A stretch of DNA of 64,000 bases. It comes from Methylocystis sp. KS32 (GTDB taxonomy: Bacteria > Pseudomonadota > Alphaproteobacteria > Rhizobiales > Beijerinckiaceae). Positions within the stretch are counted from its first letter, which is position 1; every line of letters starts with the position of its first letter. Below are positions 8,622 through 18,040 of this stretch, one piece after another. Under the pieces are notes generated by a model. The model saw only the letters and a list, made by a program, of their open reading frames with translations. It was not told where the DNA came from and made no database searches. The translations under genes and the position numbers were made by a program. The stretch is taken from positions 186,001 to 250,000 of the forward strand of contig PHSQ01000002.1 of NCBI GenBank assembly GCA_002862095.1. The letters run 5' to 3'.

Positions 8622-11600
8622 CTAAATGTGCTCGATCGCGACCACGCCGGGGATGGCTCTCAGCGCGCCCGCGACTTGCGCGCCGACCGGATAGCCGCCG
8701 GGAAGCTTGATTTCGACCTCCTCGCCGGAGACCTCGCGCATGACCACCAGCAAAACCTCGCCCTCTCCCCTGCCCGAGAGACCCGTCTTGATCGCGTTCA
8801 GCGGCGTGGCGTCGCGCAAAAAGATGCGCAAACCTTTCTGCGCTCTGGCCGCCGCCGCCGCGAGCGGTTCGGCGGTCACGATGCGGGCGCGCACGTCGTC
8901 GCCTTCAACATTGGCCGAGAGCGTGAGCAGAACCGCGGAACCCTTCTCCAGCAGATCGCGATACTGGGTCAGGCCCTCCTGAAACAGGATCGCCTCATAT
9001 TGTCCGGACTCGTCCGACAGTTGCACAATGCCCATTTTCGAGCCCGATTTGGTGCGGCGCTCGGCGCGGTCGAGAACTATGGCGGCGAGACGGCCGGCGG
9101 AAGCGCCCCGCTTCGCCGAGGCGACGAATTCGCGCCAGCATTGCAGTCGCATCCGGCCCATCACGCTGCGATAGGCGTCCAGGGGATGCCCCGAGAGGAA
9201 GAAACCCGCCGCCTCGAATTCGCGCCTTAGCAGTTCAGCCGCGGTCCAGGGCGTGGCGGTCGGCAGCGAAAGCTCCTCCCCTTGCCCGGGGCCAAATAGC
9301 GCGTTTTGGCCCAGGGAGCGCTCGTCGGCCTGACGGTTGGCGCTGGCGAGGATTGTCTCGATCGCCCCGAACACTCTGGCGCGGTTTGGCTCCAAATCGT
9401 CGAAGGCGCCGCAGCAGGCGAGGTTTTCCAGCACCTTCTTGTTAATTTCGCGGGGATTTACCCGCCGTGCGAAGTCCGCGAAGCTGACGAAAGGCTTTTC
9501 GCCCCGCGCCGCGACGATTGAGGCGGCCTGCCCGTCGCCGACGCCCTTGATCGCCGCCAGCGCATAGCGGATCGCGAGCTTGCCGTCGCGGCCCGGCGCA
9601 ACATCGAAATTGGCGCCCGAGCGCGAGATCGAAGGCGGTTCGACACCAATGCCGAGACGCTGCGCCTCCTGGCGGAATTCGGCCAGTTTGTCGGTGTTGC
9701 TCATATCGAAAGTCATCGAGGCGGCGATGAACTCGACCGGATAATGCGCCTTGAACCAGGCGGTCTGATAGGCGATCAGGGCGTAAGCCGCCGCGTGGCT
9801 CTTGTTGAAGCCGTAATCGGCGAATTTGGCCAAAAGGTCGAAAATCTCGTTCGCCTTCTCGCGGGTCAGCCCCCGCGCCAACGCGCCGCTCACGAAACGG
9901 TCGCGCTGGGCGTCCATCTCCGCCTTGATCTTCTTGCCCATGGCGCGGCGCAGATTGTCGGCCTCGCCGAGCGAGTATCCGGACAGAACCTGCGCGATCT
10001 GCATGACCTGCTCCTGATAGATGATGACCCCAAAAGTCTCTTTCAGGATCGGCTCGATCAGGGGGTGGAGATAGTCCGGCTCCTCGTCGCCGAGCTTGAC
10101 CGCGCAATAGGTCGGGATATTGGCCATCGGTCCCGGCCGGTAGAGCGCGACCAAAGCGATGATGTCCTCGAACCGGTCGGCGTGCATCTCGACCAGAGCC
10201 TTGCGCATACCCGCGCTTTCCAGCTGGAACACGCCCACGGTCTCGCCTCGCCCGAGCATTGCATAGGTTTCGGCGTCGTCCAGAGGGACCTTGGCGAGAT
10301 CGAATTCCGGGTTGCGCCGGCGCACCAGGGCGGAGGCGGCGGAGAGCACGGTCAGGGTCTTCAAACCGAGGAAGTCGAACTTGACCAATCCTCCAGGTTC
10401 GACCCACTTCATGTTAAACTGGGTGACTGGCATTTCCGATTTGGGATCGCGATATAGCGGCATTACTTCATGTAATGGTTGATCCGCGATCACGATGCCG
10501 GCGGCATGTGTGGAGGCGTTTGAATAGAGCCCTTCCAGCGCCCCCGCGATCTTGAACAGCCGCGCCACCCGCTGGTCCTCGGCAGCGGCCTCGCGCAGCT
10601 TCTGCTCGCTCGCCAGCGCCTCGGCGAGCGTCACGGGTTTCGCCGGGTTTTGGGGCACCAGCTTGGCCAGCTTGTCCACCTGCCCCAGCGGCATCTCCAG
10701 CACGCGCCCGACGCTGCGCAACACGCCCCGCGCGAGGAAAGAGCCGAAGGTGATGATCTGCGCCACATGCTCGGCGCCATAGCGCTCCCGCACATATTCG
10801 ATCACCTCGCCCCGACGGGTCTGACAAAAATCGATGTCGAAATCCGGCATCGAATTTCGCTCGGGGTTGAGAAAGCGCTCGAAGAAGAGTCCAAACCGCA
10901 AAGGATCGAGGTCGGTGATGGTGAGGGCATAGGCCACAAGGGATCCCGCGCCCGAGCCTCGCCCCGGCCCCACCGGGATGTCCTTGGACTTCGCGTGTTT
11001 GATGAAGTCCGAGACGATGAGAAAATAGCCGGGAAAGCGCATCTTCACGATGACGCCGAGCTCCAGCTCCAACCGCTTCAGATAGTCCTCGCGCGCAAGG
11101 CCAGGCGCCGGACCCGTGGCGGCAAGACGCGCCTCGAGCCCCTCCTCCGCCTGGCGGCGCAGTTCTCTCGCCTCGATCTCGTCGAGCGTCGTCGCCACGC
11201 CCTGCGTCGCCTCGCGGATGAAGCGAGGCATGATCGGCCCCCTCGCGCGAGGTCGGAAGGAACAGCGCCGGGCGATCTCGACGCTGTTTTGCGTCGCCTC
11301 GGGCAGATCGGCGAAAAGCTCCAACATCTCGCGGCGGGTCTTGAAATAGTGGGTGGGCGTCAGTCGGCGACGCTCCACGACGCTGGTCAGGGTTCCTTCG
11401 GCGATGCACAAGAGCGCGTCATGCGCTTCAAAATCGCCGGGCGTGGCGAAGAAGGGCTCATTCGTCGCCACGATGGGAAGCCCGCGCCGGTATGCGAAAT
11501 CGAGAAGTTGGGCCTCGATTTCCCGTTCCTGAGCCAGTTTGTGACGCTGAATCTCGATGTAAAGCCTATCTGAGAAGAACCGCTCCAGCGACGCTAGTCG

Positions 11601-12080
11601 CGCCGCCGCGACGTCGGGCTGGGATTTCGCCAGAAGCGCGTCCAAGGCCCCTTCGGGACCGCCGGTGAGGGCGATGAGATCTCCGCTCTCTCTCTCGAAA
11701 TCGGCGATCGACACACAAGGCGGCGCGCCGGGTTCGGCCGCGAGATAGGCCCGCGAACATAGCCACATCAGATTCTTGTATCCGGCCTCGGTCTTGGCCA
11801 GGAGCACGATGGACCCAAAGCCGCTTTCGCGTTGCTGGGTCTTACCGTCGCCGAAATCAACCGCGAGCTGCACGCCCGGAATACTCTGGATTCCCGCCTT
11901 GGCCGCCTTGTCGGACAATTCCAGCGCGGCGAATAGATTATTGGTGTCGGCGACGCCAATGGCGGGCTGCGCGTCATGCTCGGCGAGCTTGAGCAACTGG
12001 CCTAGAGGCAAGGCGCCTTCTCGCAGCGAGAAGGCGGTATGGACATGGAGGTGGATGAACCCGGGATCGGCGTCGAGCAT
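8622..12080 (-). CDS. dnaE: DNA polymerase III subunit alpha
   Basis: Catalytic subunit of the replicative polymerase, 1152 aa, full family length. In order: N-terminal PHP domain 'FIHLHVHTAFSLREGALPL' and 'GVADTNNLFAALEL'; palm with 'GPGRGSGAGSLVAYAL' and the catalytic carboxylates in 'PDFDIDF'; thumb and fingers with 'YQEQVMQIAQVLSGY' and 'RRAMGKK'; HhH region 'AAIKGVGDGQA'; a possible clamp-binding motif 'QNALFG'; C-terminal OB fold around 'SKMGIVQLSDESGQYEAI'. This is replicative DnaE1, not the shorter error-prone ImuC/DnaE2, which lacks part of the C-terminus and sits with imuA-imuB. Confidence 0.96.
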   Translation of the reverse strand: MLDADPGFIHLHVHTAFSLREGALPLGQLLKLAEHDAQPAIGVADTNNLFAALELSDKAAKAGIQSIPGVQLAVDFGDGKTQQRESGFGSIVLLAKTEAGYKNLMWLCSRAYLAAEPGAPPCVSIADFERESGDLIALTGGPEGALDALLAKSQPDVAAARLASLERFFSDRLYIEIQRHKLAQEREIEAQLLDFAYRRGLPIVATNEPFFATPGDFEAHDALLCIAEGTLTSVVERRRLTPTHYFKTRREMLELFADLPEATQNSVEIARRCSFRPRARGPIMPRFIREATQGVATTLDEIEARELRRQAEEGLEARLAATGPAPGLAREDYLKRLELELGVIVKMRFPGYFLIVSDFIKHAKSKDIPVGPGRGSGAGSLVAYALTITDLDPLRFGLFFERFLNPERNSMPDFDIDFCQTRRGEVIEYVRERYGAEHVAQIITFGSFLARGVLRSVGRVLEMPLGQVDKLAKLVPQNPAKPVTLAEALASEQKLREAAAEDQRVARLFKIAGALEGLYSNASTHAAGIVIADQPLHEVMPLYRDPKSEMPVTQFNMKWVEPGGLVKFDFLGLKTLTVLSAASALVRRRNPEFDLAKVPLDDAETYAMLGRGETVGVFQLESAGMRKALVEMHADRFEDIIALVALYRPGPMANIPTYCAVKLGDEEPDYLHPLIEPILKETFGVIIYQEQVMQIAQVLSGYSLGEADNLRRAMGKKIKAEMDAQRDRFVSGALARGLTREKANEIFDLLAKFADYGFNKSHAAAYALIAYQTAWFKAHYPVEFIAASMTFDMSNTDKLAEFRQEAQRLGIGVEPPSISRSGANFDVAPGRDGKLAIRYALAAIKGVGDGQAASIVAARGEKPFVSFADFARRVNPREINKKVLENLACCGAFDDLEPNRARVFGAIETILASANRQADERSLGQNALFGPGQGEELSLPTATPWTAAELLRREFEAAGFFLSGHPLDAYRSVMGRMRLQCWREFVASAKRGASAGRLAAIVLDRAERRTKSGSKMGIVQLSDESGQYEAILFQEGLTQYRDLLEKGSAVLLTLSANVEGDDVRARIVTAEPLAAAAARAQKGLRIFLRDATPLNAIKTGLSGRGEGEVLLVVMREVSGEEVEIKLPGGYPVGAQVAGALRAIPGVVAIEHI

Positions 12081-12133
12081 GACCCCAGTCTAGACCAACG
12101 CCTACGGCTCCCGCGAGTCGGGTTCGTGGAAGA

Positions 12134-12973
12134 TCACAGCTTTCCGTAGACCACCCGCGTTCCCAAAATCATATCGTGAAGCGCCTTGTGCTCGTCGGTC
12201 CAGAAGATCATCAAGAAGCCGAGAAACAGCGGCAGGGCGGAAACCAGATAGCCAAAATTGCGCAGAATGGCGAAGGGCGCGTCGAGCCGTCGCCCGTCGG
12301 TTCTGATGACATAAATGCCGCAGATGCGCTTTCCGGGCGTGGCCTGCCAGGGGCCGGCGGAGAAATAAGCGTAATAGGTCAGCGCGATGACGGCGCCGAT
12401 AATGTTCACGATCGATGAATTGTCGTCGAGAAACGCCTCCGTTCTCGCCGATCCGAACAGCGAAACGGAAATGATCGCGAAAAACACGCCGGCGACGCCG
12501 ACCAAGGCCACCGTCAAAGCGTAATCAATGGCGTAAGCGCCCAATCTGATCCAAAAGCCCGCGAAGCGCGGTTCGCGCCTCCTTGCGCCAGAAGACGGGA
12601 CGCTGGCTGCTACTTCGGCGACTCCCTTGAAAAAGGCTGAAAATCCGGTCTGCTCAATCGGCGTCCAGTTCGGCGCGCCCACAAGACTGACGTTGGCGCT
12701 GCGGAAAACGGCGCCATTTTCAACCATTTCCTTCAGCTTGGCGCCCGTTATCGGACCGATGACGCCGACGCCGTCATGAAGATAATAGATCTGCTCGAGC
12801 GCTTCCGCGGACAGCGGCGAACTTAAATAATCCGACAAGTCACCAATCTCCAGACCGACGCGGGCCGCGGAGGACGGAAGATCGTCTTCTCCCGCGAAAC
12901 AGCGCGCCGCTGGCGAACCGCAATATACCCGCCCGATGCGACTGTCGAGACGAAGCGGCGACACGAGGCCCAA
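12134..12973 (-). CDS. RDD-family membrane protein with N-terminal GYF_2 domain
   Basis: About 240-279 aa depending on start. A GYF_2 (DUF4339) segment 'YYLHDGVGVIGPITGAKLKE' to 'NWTPIEQTGF' is followed by an RDD domain 'FAGFWIRLGAYAIDYALTVA' with about four hydrophobic helices and 'QATPGKRICGIYV'. RDD proteins are inner-membrane proteins of poorly defined, sometimes transport, function. The first 38 residues, from the ATG at 12973, look non-coding, so a GTG near 12859 ('VGLEIGDLSDYL') may be the true start. It lies between dnaE and the phasin on the same strand, with a terminator upstream separating it from the phasin. Confidence 0.8.
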   Translation of the reverse strand: MGLVSPLRLDSRIGRVYCGSPAARCFAGEDDLPSSAARVGLEIGDLSDYLSSPLSAEALEQIYYLHDGVGVIGPITGAKLKEMVENGAVFRSANVSLVGAPNWTPIEQTGFSAFFKGVAEVAASVPSSGARRREPRFAGFWIRLGAYAIDYALTVALVGVAGVFFAIISVSLFGSARTEAFLDDNSSIVNIIGAVIALTYYAYFSAGPWQATPGKRICGIYVIRTDGRRLDAPFAILRNFGYLVSALPLFLGFLMIFWTDEHKALHDMILGTRVVYGKL

Positions 12974-12982
12974 ACAGCAAAA

Positions 12983-13013
12983 AGCCCGGCCGGACTAAAG
13001 TCGTGGCCAGGCT
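12983..13013 (-). terminator. Rho-independent terminator of the phasin gene
   Basis: Inverted repeat AGCCCGGCC (12983-12991) and GGCCAGGCT (13005-13013). On the minus strand the stem is followed by TTTTTG. It sits 24 bp past the phasin stop. Confidence 0.75.
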
Positions 13014-13036
13014 CGAAGCGACGCCAAATCCGCGAA

Positions 13037-13375
13037 TTAGGCGGAAGGGGTGAAGACCTTGGCGGCCGTCTCCATCGGCTTGAACACTTCCTTCGCAAGC
13101 GCGGTATAAAGCTCGCCGATCTTGGTGGATTCGGCGATGAATTCCTCGTAGGACGTCTTGGCGAATTCGGACTGAAGAGCAATCGCGTCCTCCAGCTTCT
13201 TCACGCCAATCAGCTTTTCGGTCAATTGACGGGTCTTTTCAAAGGATTTCTTCGAATAGTCAGTCGTCTCGGTGGCGATGCCTTGCCAACCCTTGGCGAT
13301 AGCGTCCGTCGCGGTGGTGAATGCTGCCATCTGCTCTTTACCGAACAACTGCACGCTTTCGAAAGTGGCGACCAT
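13037..13375 (-). CDS. Phasin family protein
   Basis: 112-aa helical protein that fits the phasin family (polyhydroxyalkanoate granule coat): 'SVQLFGKEQMAAFTTATDAI', 'AKGWQGIATETTDYSKKSFE' and 'AKTSYEEFIAESTKIGELY'. Start ATG 13375 is chosen because AAGGACG lies about 9 bases upstream; the 16 codons before it are arginine-rich and unlike phasins. A terminator follows. No PHA synthase gene is in the window, so a storage-granule role is family inference. Confidence 0.88.
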   Translation of the reverse strand: MVATFESVQLFGKEQMAAFTTATDAIAKGWQGIATETTDYSKKSFEKTRQLTEKLIGVKKLEDAIALQSEFAKTSYEEFIAESTKIGELYTALAKEVFKPMETAAKVFTPSA

Positions 13376-13652
13376 GGGGAACGTCCTTGATTTGCGGCGC
13401 GCCGCAGGAAAAAACACCACCATTTGGCGGCGGCGAGGCGCGCTCTGTTAACGTCCCCTTTATATCGCACCGCAACATAAACTGTCAAGAGCTATGTTGC
13501 GGTGCAAAACAAATGGAAATTCTCCCTTCGCGCTTAACCGGCGGGTAACCCAGTTCCCCTATTGTGGTTAACTGTGATGTTTTGGTGACGCTCAAGCAAA
13601 GCGGCGAACGTCGGCAAGACTAAAGTGGGTGCGAAGATTGCGGGCGAGTACA

Positions 13653-15398
13653 ATGTTTACATCAGATTCGAGCGTGCGTTTACGGCGTTGGAAATCCGGC
13701 TGGCTCGCGCTTTTGGCCAGCATGCTCCTCATCGTTGCTTTCGCCTTGCCGGCCGAGGCTCGGCGTCATTCTCGTCATCACTCTCATCATCGCCATGCGG
13801 TGACCTATCACGCTCACTATCGACATCATCAAGGCGCGCGACATGCGCTTTTCGGACGTCGCGGCCGGCATCGACATAGCCATTATGCGGCGGGCCAGTC
13901 CGGAGCAGGCGAGATGACCACGCCCCCCGGCGTCGCGGCCATCGTGGTGGACGGCAACAGCGGCCGCACGCTCTATTCGCTAAACGAAAACCAGCCGCGT
14001 CATCCGGCGTCCGTCACCAAGGTGATGACGCTTTATCTGCTGTTCGAGCAGATAGAGAAGGGCCGTCTGCGGCTCGACTCTCCCTTGATGATTTCCTCTC
14101 ACGCGGCCGCGCAGGCGCCTTCGAAGCTCGGTTTGGCTCCGGGCGAAACGATCGACGTCGAAAGCGCCATCAAGGCGGTCGTCACCAAATCGGCCAACGA
14201 CATCGCGGTTGCGATCGCCGAAAACATCGGCGGGGATGAAGACAGCTTCGCACAGATGATGACGAGCAAGGCGCATTCCCTCGGTATGCACGGCACCCAT
14301 TTCGCCAATGCGTCGGGCCTACCCAACCCCGAACAAATCACGACCGCGCACGATCTCGCCGTGCTGGGTCGTGCGATCCAGGATCGCTTCCCGCGCTACT
14401 ATCGGTATTTTTCCATCCATTCCTTCGCCTACAACGGCGCGGTGCTCCGCAATCACAACCATTTGCTCGGCCGCGTCGAGGGCATGGACGGCATCAAGAC
14501 CGGCTATACCCAGGCCTCCGGCTTCAATCTGCTGACCTCGGTGCATCGAGACGGCCATCATATCGTCGCGGTGGTGCTGGGCGGAAAGACCGCCGGCGCG
14601 CGCGATCGCCTCATGGCGAACCTGATCGAGGATCACATCGACGAGGGTGATGGCGCACGCACGGCGCGCGCCATCACCGAGGAAACGCCCGCCGAGGGCG
14701 TCGAGCTTGCGGAGACCGCGCCCGCGGCGCTCCGCCCGGCTGTCGTCGAGCCTCAGCCAGTAGCGCGCCCCGAGCCTGCGAGCGTCGATGCGGACAACAC
14801 GGCCGACGAAGAGGATTCCGCTTCCGCCCCGCGTCAACGCCGCGCGCAGAAAATCGCGCTGGCCGCGCCCCCTGCTCCGCCGGCTCCGATACCCGCGCCC
14901 CAACGCGAGGATAAAGCGCGGCCGGCGTACGTGTCGGGGGTTCAAAAGCGCGATGACGCCGCCGCGACAAAGACCGATCGCAAGTCGCGTCGCGCCGAAC
15001 ATGCCACCGCCGTGGCCGACGGTTCGACCTCCCATGCCGCCGGAGGCAAGACCAATCGTCGTGAAACGGTCGCCGCCACCACGCCGTCTTCCGTGAAGCA
15101 CGCCGACGGCGAGCGTTCGCAGATGGCGAAAGGGGATCTGTCGCGCCCCTCGCATTCCGGCTGGATGATCCAACTCGGCGCGACGGACGACGCGGACAAG
15201 GCCAGCGAACTCTTGAGTCGGGCGCGCACGCAAAGCCGCGCGCTTCCCGCCAACGCGAAGGGCTTCACGGAGAAGGTCCAGAAAGGTCGCGAGACGCTTT
15301 ATCGCGCGCGCTTCGCTGGGCTCGAGGAGCAATCCGCCGAAACCGCGTGCAAAATGCTGAAACGGTCGGGCTTCTCCTGCTTTGCCACCAAGAACTAA
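13653..15398 (+). CDS. D-alanyl-D-alanine carboxypeptidase (PBP5/6 type) with C-terminal SPOR domain
   Basis: Periplasmic serine peptidase that trims peptidoglycan stem peptides. After a signal peptide ('SGWLALLASMLLIVAFALPA') comes a strikingly His/Arg-rich linker of about 45 residues. The peptidase S11 domain follows: S120-VTK, S180-AN and K282-TG in 'GIKTGYTQASGF'. A long Pro/Ala-rich, low-complexity stretch then leads to a SPOR domain ('GWMIQLGATDDADKASELL' to 'SGFSCFATKN'), which binds denuded glycan at division sites. 581 aa from ATG 13653; GTG 13629 is an alternative start. The DacF/DacC-SPOR layout is common in Rhizobiales; the His-rich linker is the odd part. Confidence 0.92.
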   Translation: MFTSDSSVRLRRWKSGWLALLASMLLIVAFALPAEARRHSRHHSHHRHAVTYHAHYRHHQGARHALFGRRGRHRHSHYAAGQSGAGEMTTPPGVAAIVVDGNSGRTLYSLNENQPRHPASVTKVMTLYLLFEQIEKGRLRLDSPLMISSHAAAQAPSKLGLAPGETIDVESAIKAVVTKSANDIAVAIAENIGGDEDSFAQMMTSKAHSLGMHGTHFANASGLPNPEQITTAHDLAVLGRAIQDRFPRYYRYFSIHSFAYNGAVLRNHNHLLGRVEGMDGIKTGYTQASGFNLLTSVHRDGHHIVAVVLGGKTAGARDRLMANLIEDHIDEGDGARTARAITEETPAEGVELAETAPAALRPAVVEPQPVARPEPASVDADNTADEEDSASAPRQRRAQKIALAAPPAPPAPIPAPQREDKARPAYVSGVQKRDDAAATKTDRKSRRAEHATAVADGSTSHAAGGKTNRRETVAATTPSSVKHADGERSQMAKGDLSRPSHSGWMIQLGATDDADKASELLSRARTQSRALPANAKGFTEKVQKGRETLYRARFAGLEEQSAETACKMLKRSGFSCFATKN

Positions 15399-15482
15399 CG
15401 AGTCGCGGCCATGACCTTCGCTTCCGAACGCGCCGACCGCGGTTGGTTTGACGTCTATCGCAGAAAGCGCGCCGCCCGAGGC

Positions 15483-16208
15483 TCACCCGTGGTGGCGTCG
15501 CATGAGGACATCCTTCGCCTCGTTGACGCGAGCGGCGAGGTCCGTCGTTCCGCCGTGATCTGGATGCAACTTCTTCATGAGGTCACGATGCGCCCGCGCT
15601 ATCTCGCTCGCGGGCGCGCCCTTCTTGAGGCCCAATATCTCATACGCCTCATCCTCGGTAATCGAGCCTCGACGGCTATCGCCTATTCCGCCCGAAGCGC
15701 CTCTCCGCGCGTTCTGCTCACTTTGTCCTGCGCCACGCCATCCGGCAAACCTGCGGTCGAGATACGCCTCTAGCAAGCGCGCCCCCTCGGGATCGTCCGA
15801 GAGACATACGCCATAGAGCTCGAGCAGTTGCGGACGCGTCAAGGAATCAAGCCGCTTGCCCTCCCGAGGGCCGGCGAGAATGACCCCGCGTATGGCGCCG
15901 GTGGCGCGGTCGAGCTCCATTTCGATCATGGCGGAGCGAACGCGCGAGACGCCGGCGCCTCCCGCGCCGGTGGGACGGAAGCCGCTCATGGAAAAGCCGC
16001 CGAGGCCCATCATCCAGAGGCCAAGGCCCCAAGCCGCGAGGGCCAGACCAATAGCGCCTCTAAGAAACAGGAAGGCGCCCACGGCGAGCGCTAGAAAACC
16101 GCCAAAGCCCTTGATGAACCGCGCGAGCACCGAGGGCGACGCTCGCGTGAAACCCCGCAGCAGATAGATCGTCAAGAAAACCACTAGAAATCCAACAAGC
16201 ACGGGCAT
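15483..16208 (-). CDS. Membrane-anchored DnaJ-domain protein
   Basis: 241 aa. Two hydrophobic stretches at the N-terminus ('VLVGFLVVFLTIYLLRGF' and 'FGGFLALAVGAFLFLRGAIG', then 'LALAAWGLGLW') precede a cytoplasmic region, and a J-domain closes the protein: 'ITEDEAYEILGLKKGAPASE' through 'LMKKLHPDHGG' with the HPD tripeptide. C-terminal J-domain membrane proteins of this design are widespread in Rhizobiales; the HPD motif implies stimulation of a DnaK partner. Convergent with the carboxypeptidase gene. The opposite-strand ORF at 15411-15773 is a shadow. Confidence 0.85.
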   Translation of the reverse strand: MPVLVGFLVVFLTIYLLRGFTRASPSVLARFIKGFGGFLALAVGAFLFLRGAIGLALAAWGLGLWMMGLGGFSMSGFRPTGAGGAGVSRVRSAMIEMELDRATGAIRGVILAGPREGKRLDSLTRPQLLELYGVCLSDDPEGARLLEAYLDRRFAGWRGAGQSEQNARRGASGGIGDSRRGSITEDEAYEILGLKKGAPASEIARAHRDLMKKLHPDHGGTTDLAARVNEAKDVLMRRHHG

Positions 16209-16310
16209 GAACGGTTCCCTTTGTCGCCGCGACCCTCTTCGTGATTCGCGAAACGGGCGCCGGCCTGTGGCTATGGATCGATGGCCCGTTCGATTTAAAC
16301 CAAGCGCAGC

Positions 16311-17021
16311 CTAAATCTGGGACAAAAGCAAGCGGGCGGCGTCTTCTCCCCGCTCCGCCCTCTTCTCGAGCTCCAACCGACCTCCCACGGCGTAAGCGGC
16401 GACAGCGCGCAGAAGTTCCGCCAAACGCCGCGGCGCGCCGGCGTCGAACGCCGCATAGGCTCCGCCGCTCAGCCGCGCTATTTCGCGATAGGCCAAACGC
16501 GCGGCAGGATCTTCGCCTTCCTGAAACATGAAGGCTTTCACGCCCAGCAACCCAAGCTCTCCCGCGACGCCGGCGAGATCGTCGCTGTTCTCCTCCATCG
16601 CGTCGCCGATGAAGATGAAGGCCGCCACCGGCCGCGCCCTGGTTTCATCTCGGACATGATGCAAAAGCTTGCCGATTTGCGTGCGGCCCGCCTGACAGGA
16701 AATCCTCGACATCAAGGCCGCGAGCCCCTGGCCGCCCGAGACGAAACTGGAAGCCCGGCACTCTGACAACCCACGAAAATAAGCGAGCTGGACCTCCAGC
16801 CCGCCCTGCGCGGAGGTGGCCGCGAACATTTCGCCCTGAATCGATTGGGCGAGATCCCAGGTCGATTGCCGGCTCATGGTGGCGTCGAGCGCGAACACCA
16901 AGCGCCCACGCCCGCCCCCCTCCCGCCTCGGCGCCAGAGATTTCGCCTCCCTCAAAAAGGCGTCCACCGCGGCGTTGGAGCCCGTTCGAGCGAGAGGCCG
17001 ATTATCTTGTTTGTCGTTCAC
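16311..17021 (-). CDS. VWA-domain protein, tellurium-resistance-like
   Basis: 236 aa with a von Willebrand A-like fold: 'RLVFALDATMSRQSTWD' has the DxTxS form of the MIDAS metal site, followed by 'LEVQLAYFRGL' and 'AAFIFIGDAMEENSDDLAG'. No signal peptide or membrane segment, so cytoplasmic. Reaction and partner are unknown; no AAA+ MoxR partner is adjacent. Divergent from the DUF2478 gene, with about 180 bp between. Confidence 0.72.
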   Translation of the reverse strand: MNDKQDNRPLARTGSNAAVDAFLREAKSLAPRREGGGRGRLVFALDATMSRQSTWDLAQSIQGEMFAATSAQGGLEVQLAYFRGLSECRASSFVSGGQGLAALMSRISCQAGRTQIGKLLHHVRDETRARPVAAFIFIGDAMEENSDDLAGVAGELGLLGVKAFMFQEGEDPAARLAYREIARLSGGAYAAFDAGAPRRLAELLRAVAAYAVGGRLELEKRAERGEDAARLLLSQI

Positions 17022-17202
17022 GGCGTTTCATCGTTTGCTGGGACTGCTATAGCAGATCGGGCGGCTGCGCCGATAATGCAAGATCGGCGTGCTTCACTTT
17101 AACCCGCGCGAAGCGCGCCAGCGCAGTGAAACGGGGATGGAGACGAATGCCCGGGAACTTCTATCATAGAGCTTTGACGAGAGTTGGCGAGGCCATTTCG
17201 TG

Positions 17203-17766
17203 ATGTTTGAGGACAACGCCCCCCTGCAACCCCGCATCGCCGCGATCCGCGCCGATGCAAGCGAGTCCGTCCAGGCTTTGATGGACGCCTTCGCTACGGA
17301 ATTGAAAGGCCGGGGCCACGCCGTCGCGGGGGTGGTGCAAACCCGCGTGGCCGATGGAAACACAGGGCGAAAGCGCATCGTGCTGCGCGATCTGGAAAGC
17401 GGCGAACTGTTCCCCATTTCTCAGGATCTCGGACGGGGTTCTGTCGCCTGCAATCTCGACTCTGGCGAACTGGCGCTCGCCTGCGCCGCCGTCGAGCGCG
17501 CCGCGAGGCGGGGCGTGGACATCATCGTACTGAGCAAATTCGCCAAGCAGGAAGCCGCCCGAGGCGGATTGAGCGACGCCTTTCGATGCGCCATTTCGGC
17601 CAAAACGCCGGTGATCGTCTCGGTCTCTCCCGATTTCCTCGACGAATGGGGCGTCTTCGCGGGGCGGCTTTCCGAATTCGTGGAGCCTTCGCTTGCAGCC
17701 CTGGAGGAATGGTGGGCGCGGATGAGGGCGGACCAGCCCCTTACCTTACCGGAGGCGGATACATGA
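17203..17766 (+). CDS. DUF2478 family protein
   Basis: About 187 aa. Segments 'RIAAIRADASESVQALMDAF', 'GRGHAVAGVVQTRVADG', 'LDSGELALACAAVERA' and 'DIIVLSKFAKQEAARGGLSD' match DUF2478, a P-loop-like fold without a clear Walker A that is often encoded near molybdate transport genes. No such genes are visible here. ATG 17203 is used, with GTG 17200 as an alternative; GAGG lies upstream. It overlaps the aapJ remnant on the other strand by about 26 bp. Confidence 0.78.
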   Translation: MFEDNAPLQPRIAAIRADASESVQALMDAFATELKGRGHAVAGVVQTRVADGNTGRKRIVLRDLESGELFPISQDLGRGSVACNLDSGELALACAAVERAARRGVDIIVLSKFAKQEAARGGLSDAFRCAISAKTPVIVSVSPDFLDEWGVFAGRLSEFVEPSLAALEEWWARMRADQPLTLPEADT

Positions 17767-18037
17767 GCCCTCCCTTGGACCAGAGCGCGTTCTGGCGACG
17801 CTCCCTCCCCAAGGGCGACCTTTGGCCGAGATTGCGTTCGAAAATCTCGCCGTAGTTCCCCACAGCCTCGATCACGCGATAGGCCCAATCGGAGGAGAGC
17901 CCCGGACCCTCGCCAAAATCGCCGTCCTGTCCCAGCAGCCGACGCACGTCGGGATTGTCGGATTGCAACGCGGCGTCCGCATTGGCCGCGGAAAGGTCAA
18001 GCTCCTCGGCGTTCAACGTGACAAGGCGCCTAAATAA
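17741..18037 (-). pseudogene. Remnant of a general L-amino-acid ABC transporter binding protein (AapJ C-terminus)
   Basis: About 95 codons remain, open from just after a TGA at 18038-18040 to the stop at 17741. 'NAEELDLSAANADAALQS', 'DVRRLLGQDGDFGEG', 'SSDWAYRVIEAVGNYGEIFE' and the closing 'NALWSKGGLMYPPPVR' match the last quarter of AapJ/BztA-type periplasmic proteins. There is no ATG, signal peptide or N-terminal three quarters, and no aapQMP permease or ATPase genes nearby. It is best read as the surviving 3' end of a deleted gene. Confidence 0.8.
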
Positions 18038-18040
18038 TCA

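Noticed and set aside
14319-15332. 337-codon minus-strand ORF over the carboxypeptidase
   Set aside because: Arg/Gly-rich shadow of the low-complexity linker and SPOR region.
15411-15773. 120-codon plus-strand ORF after the carboxypeptidase
   Set aside because: Overlaps the J-domain coding region antisense and shows no known sequence.
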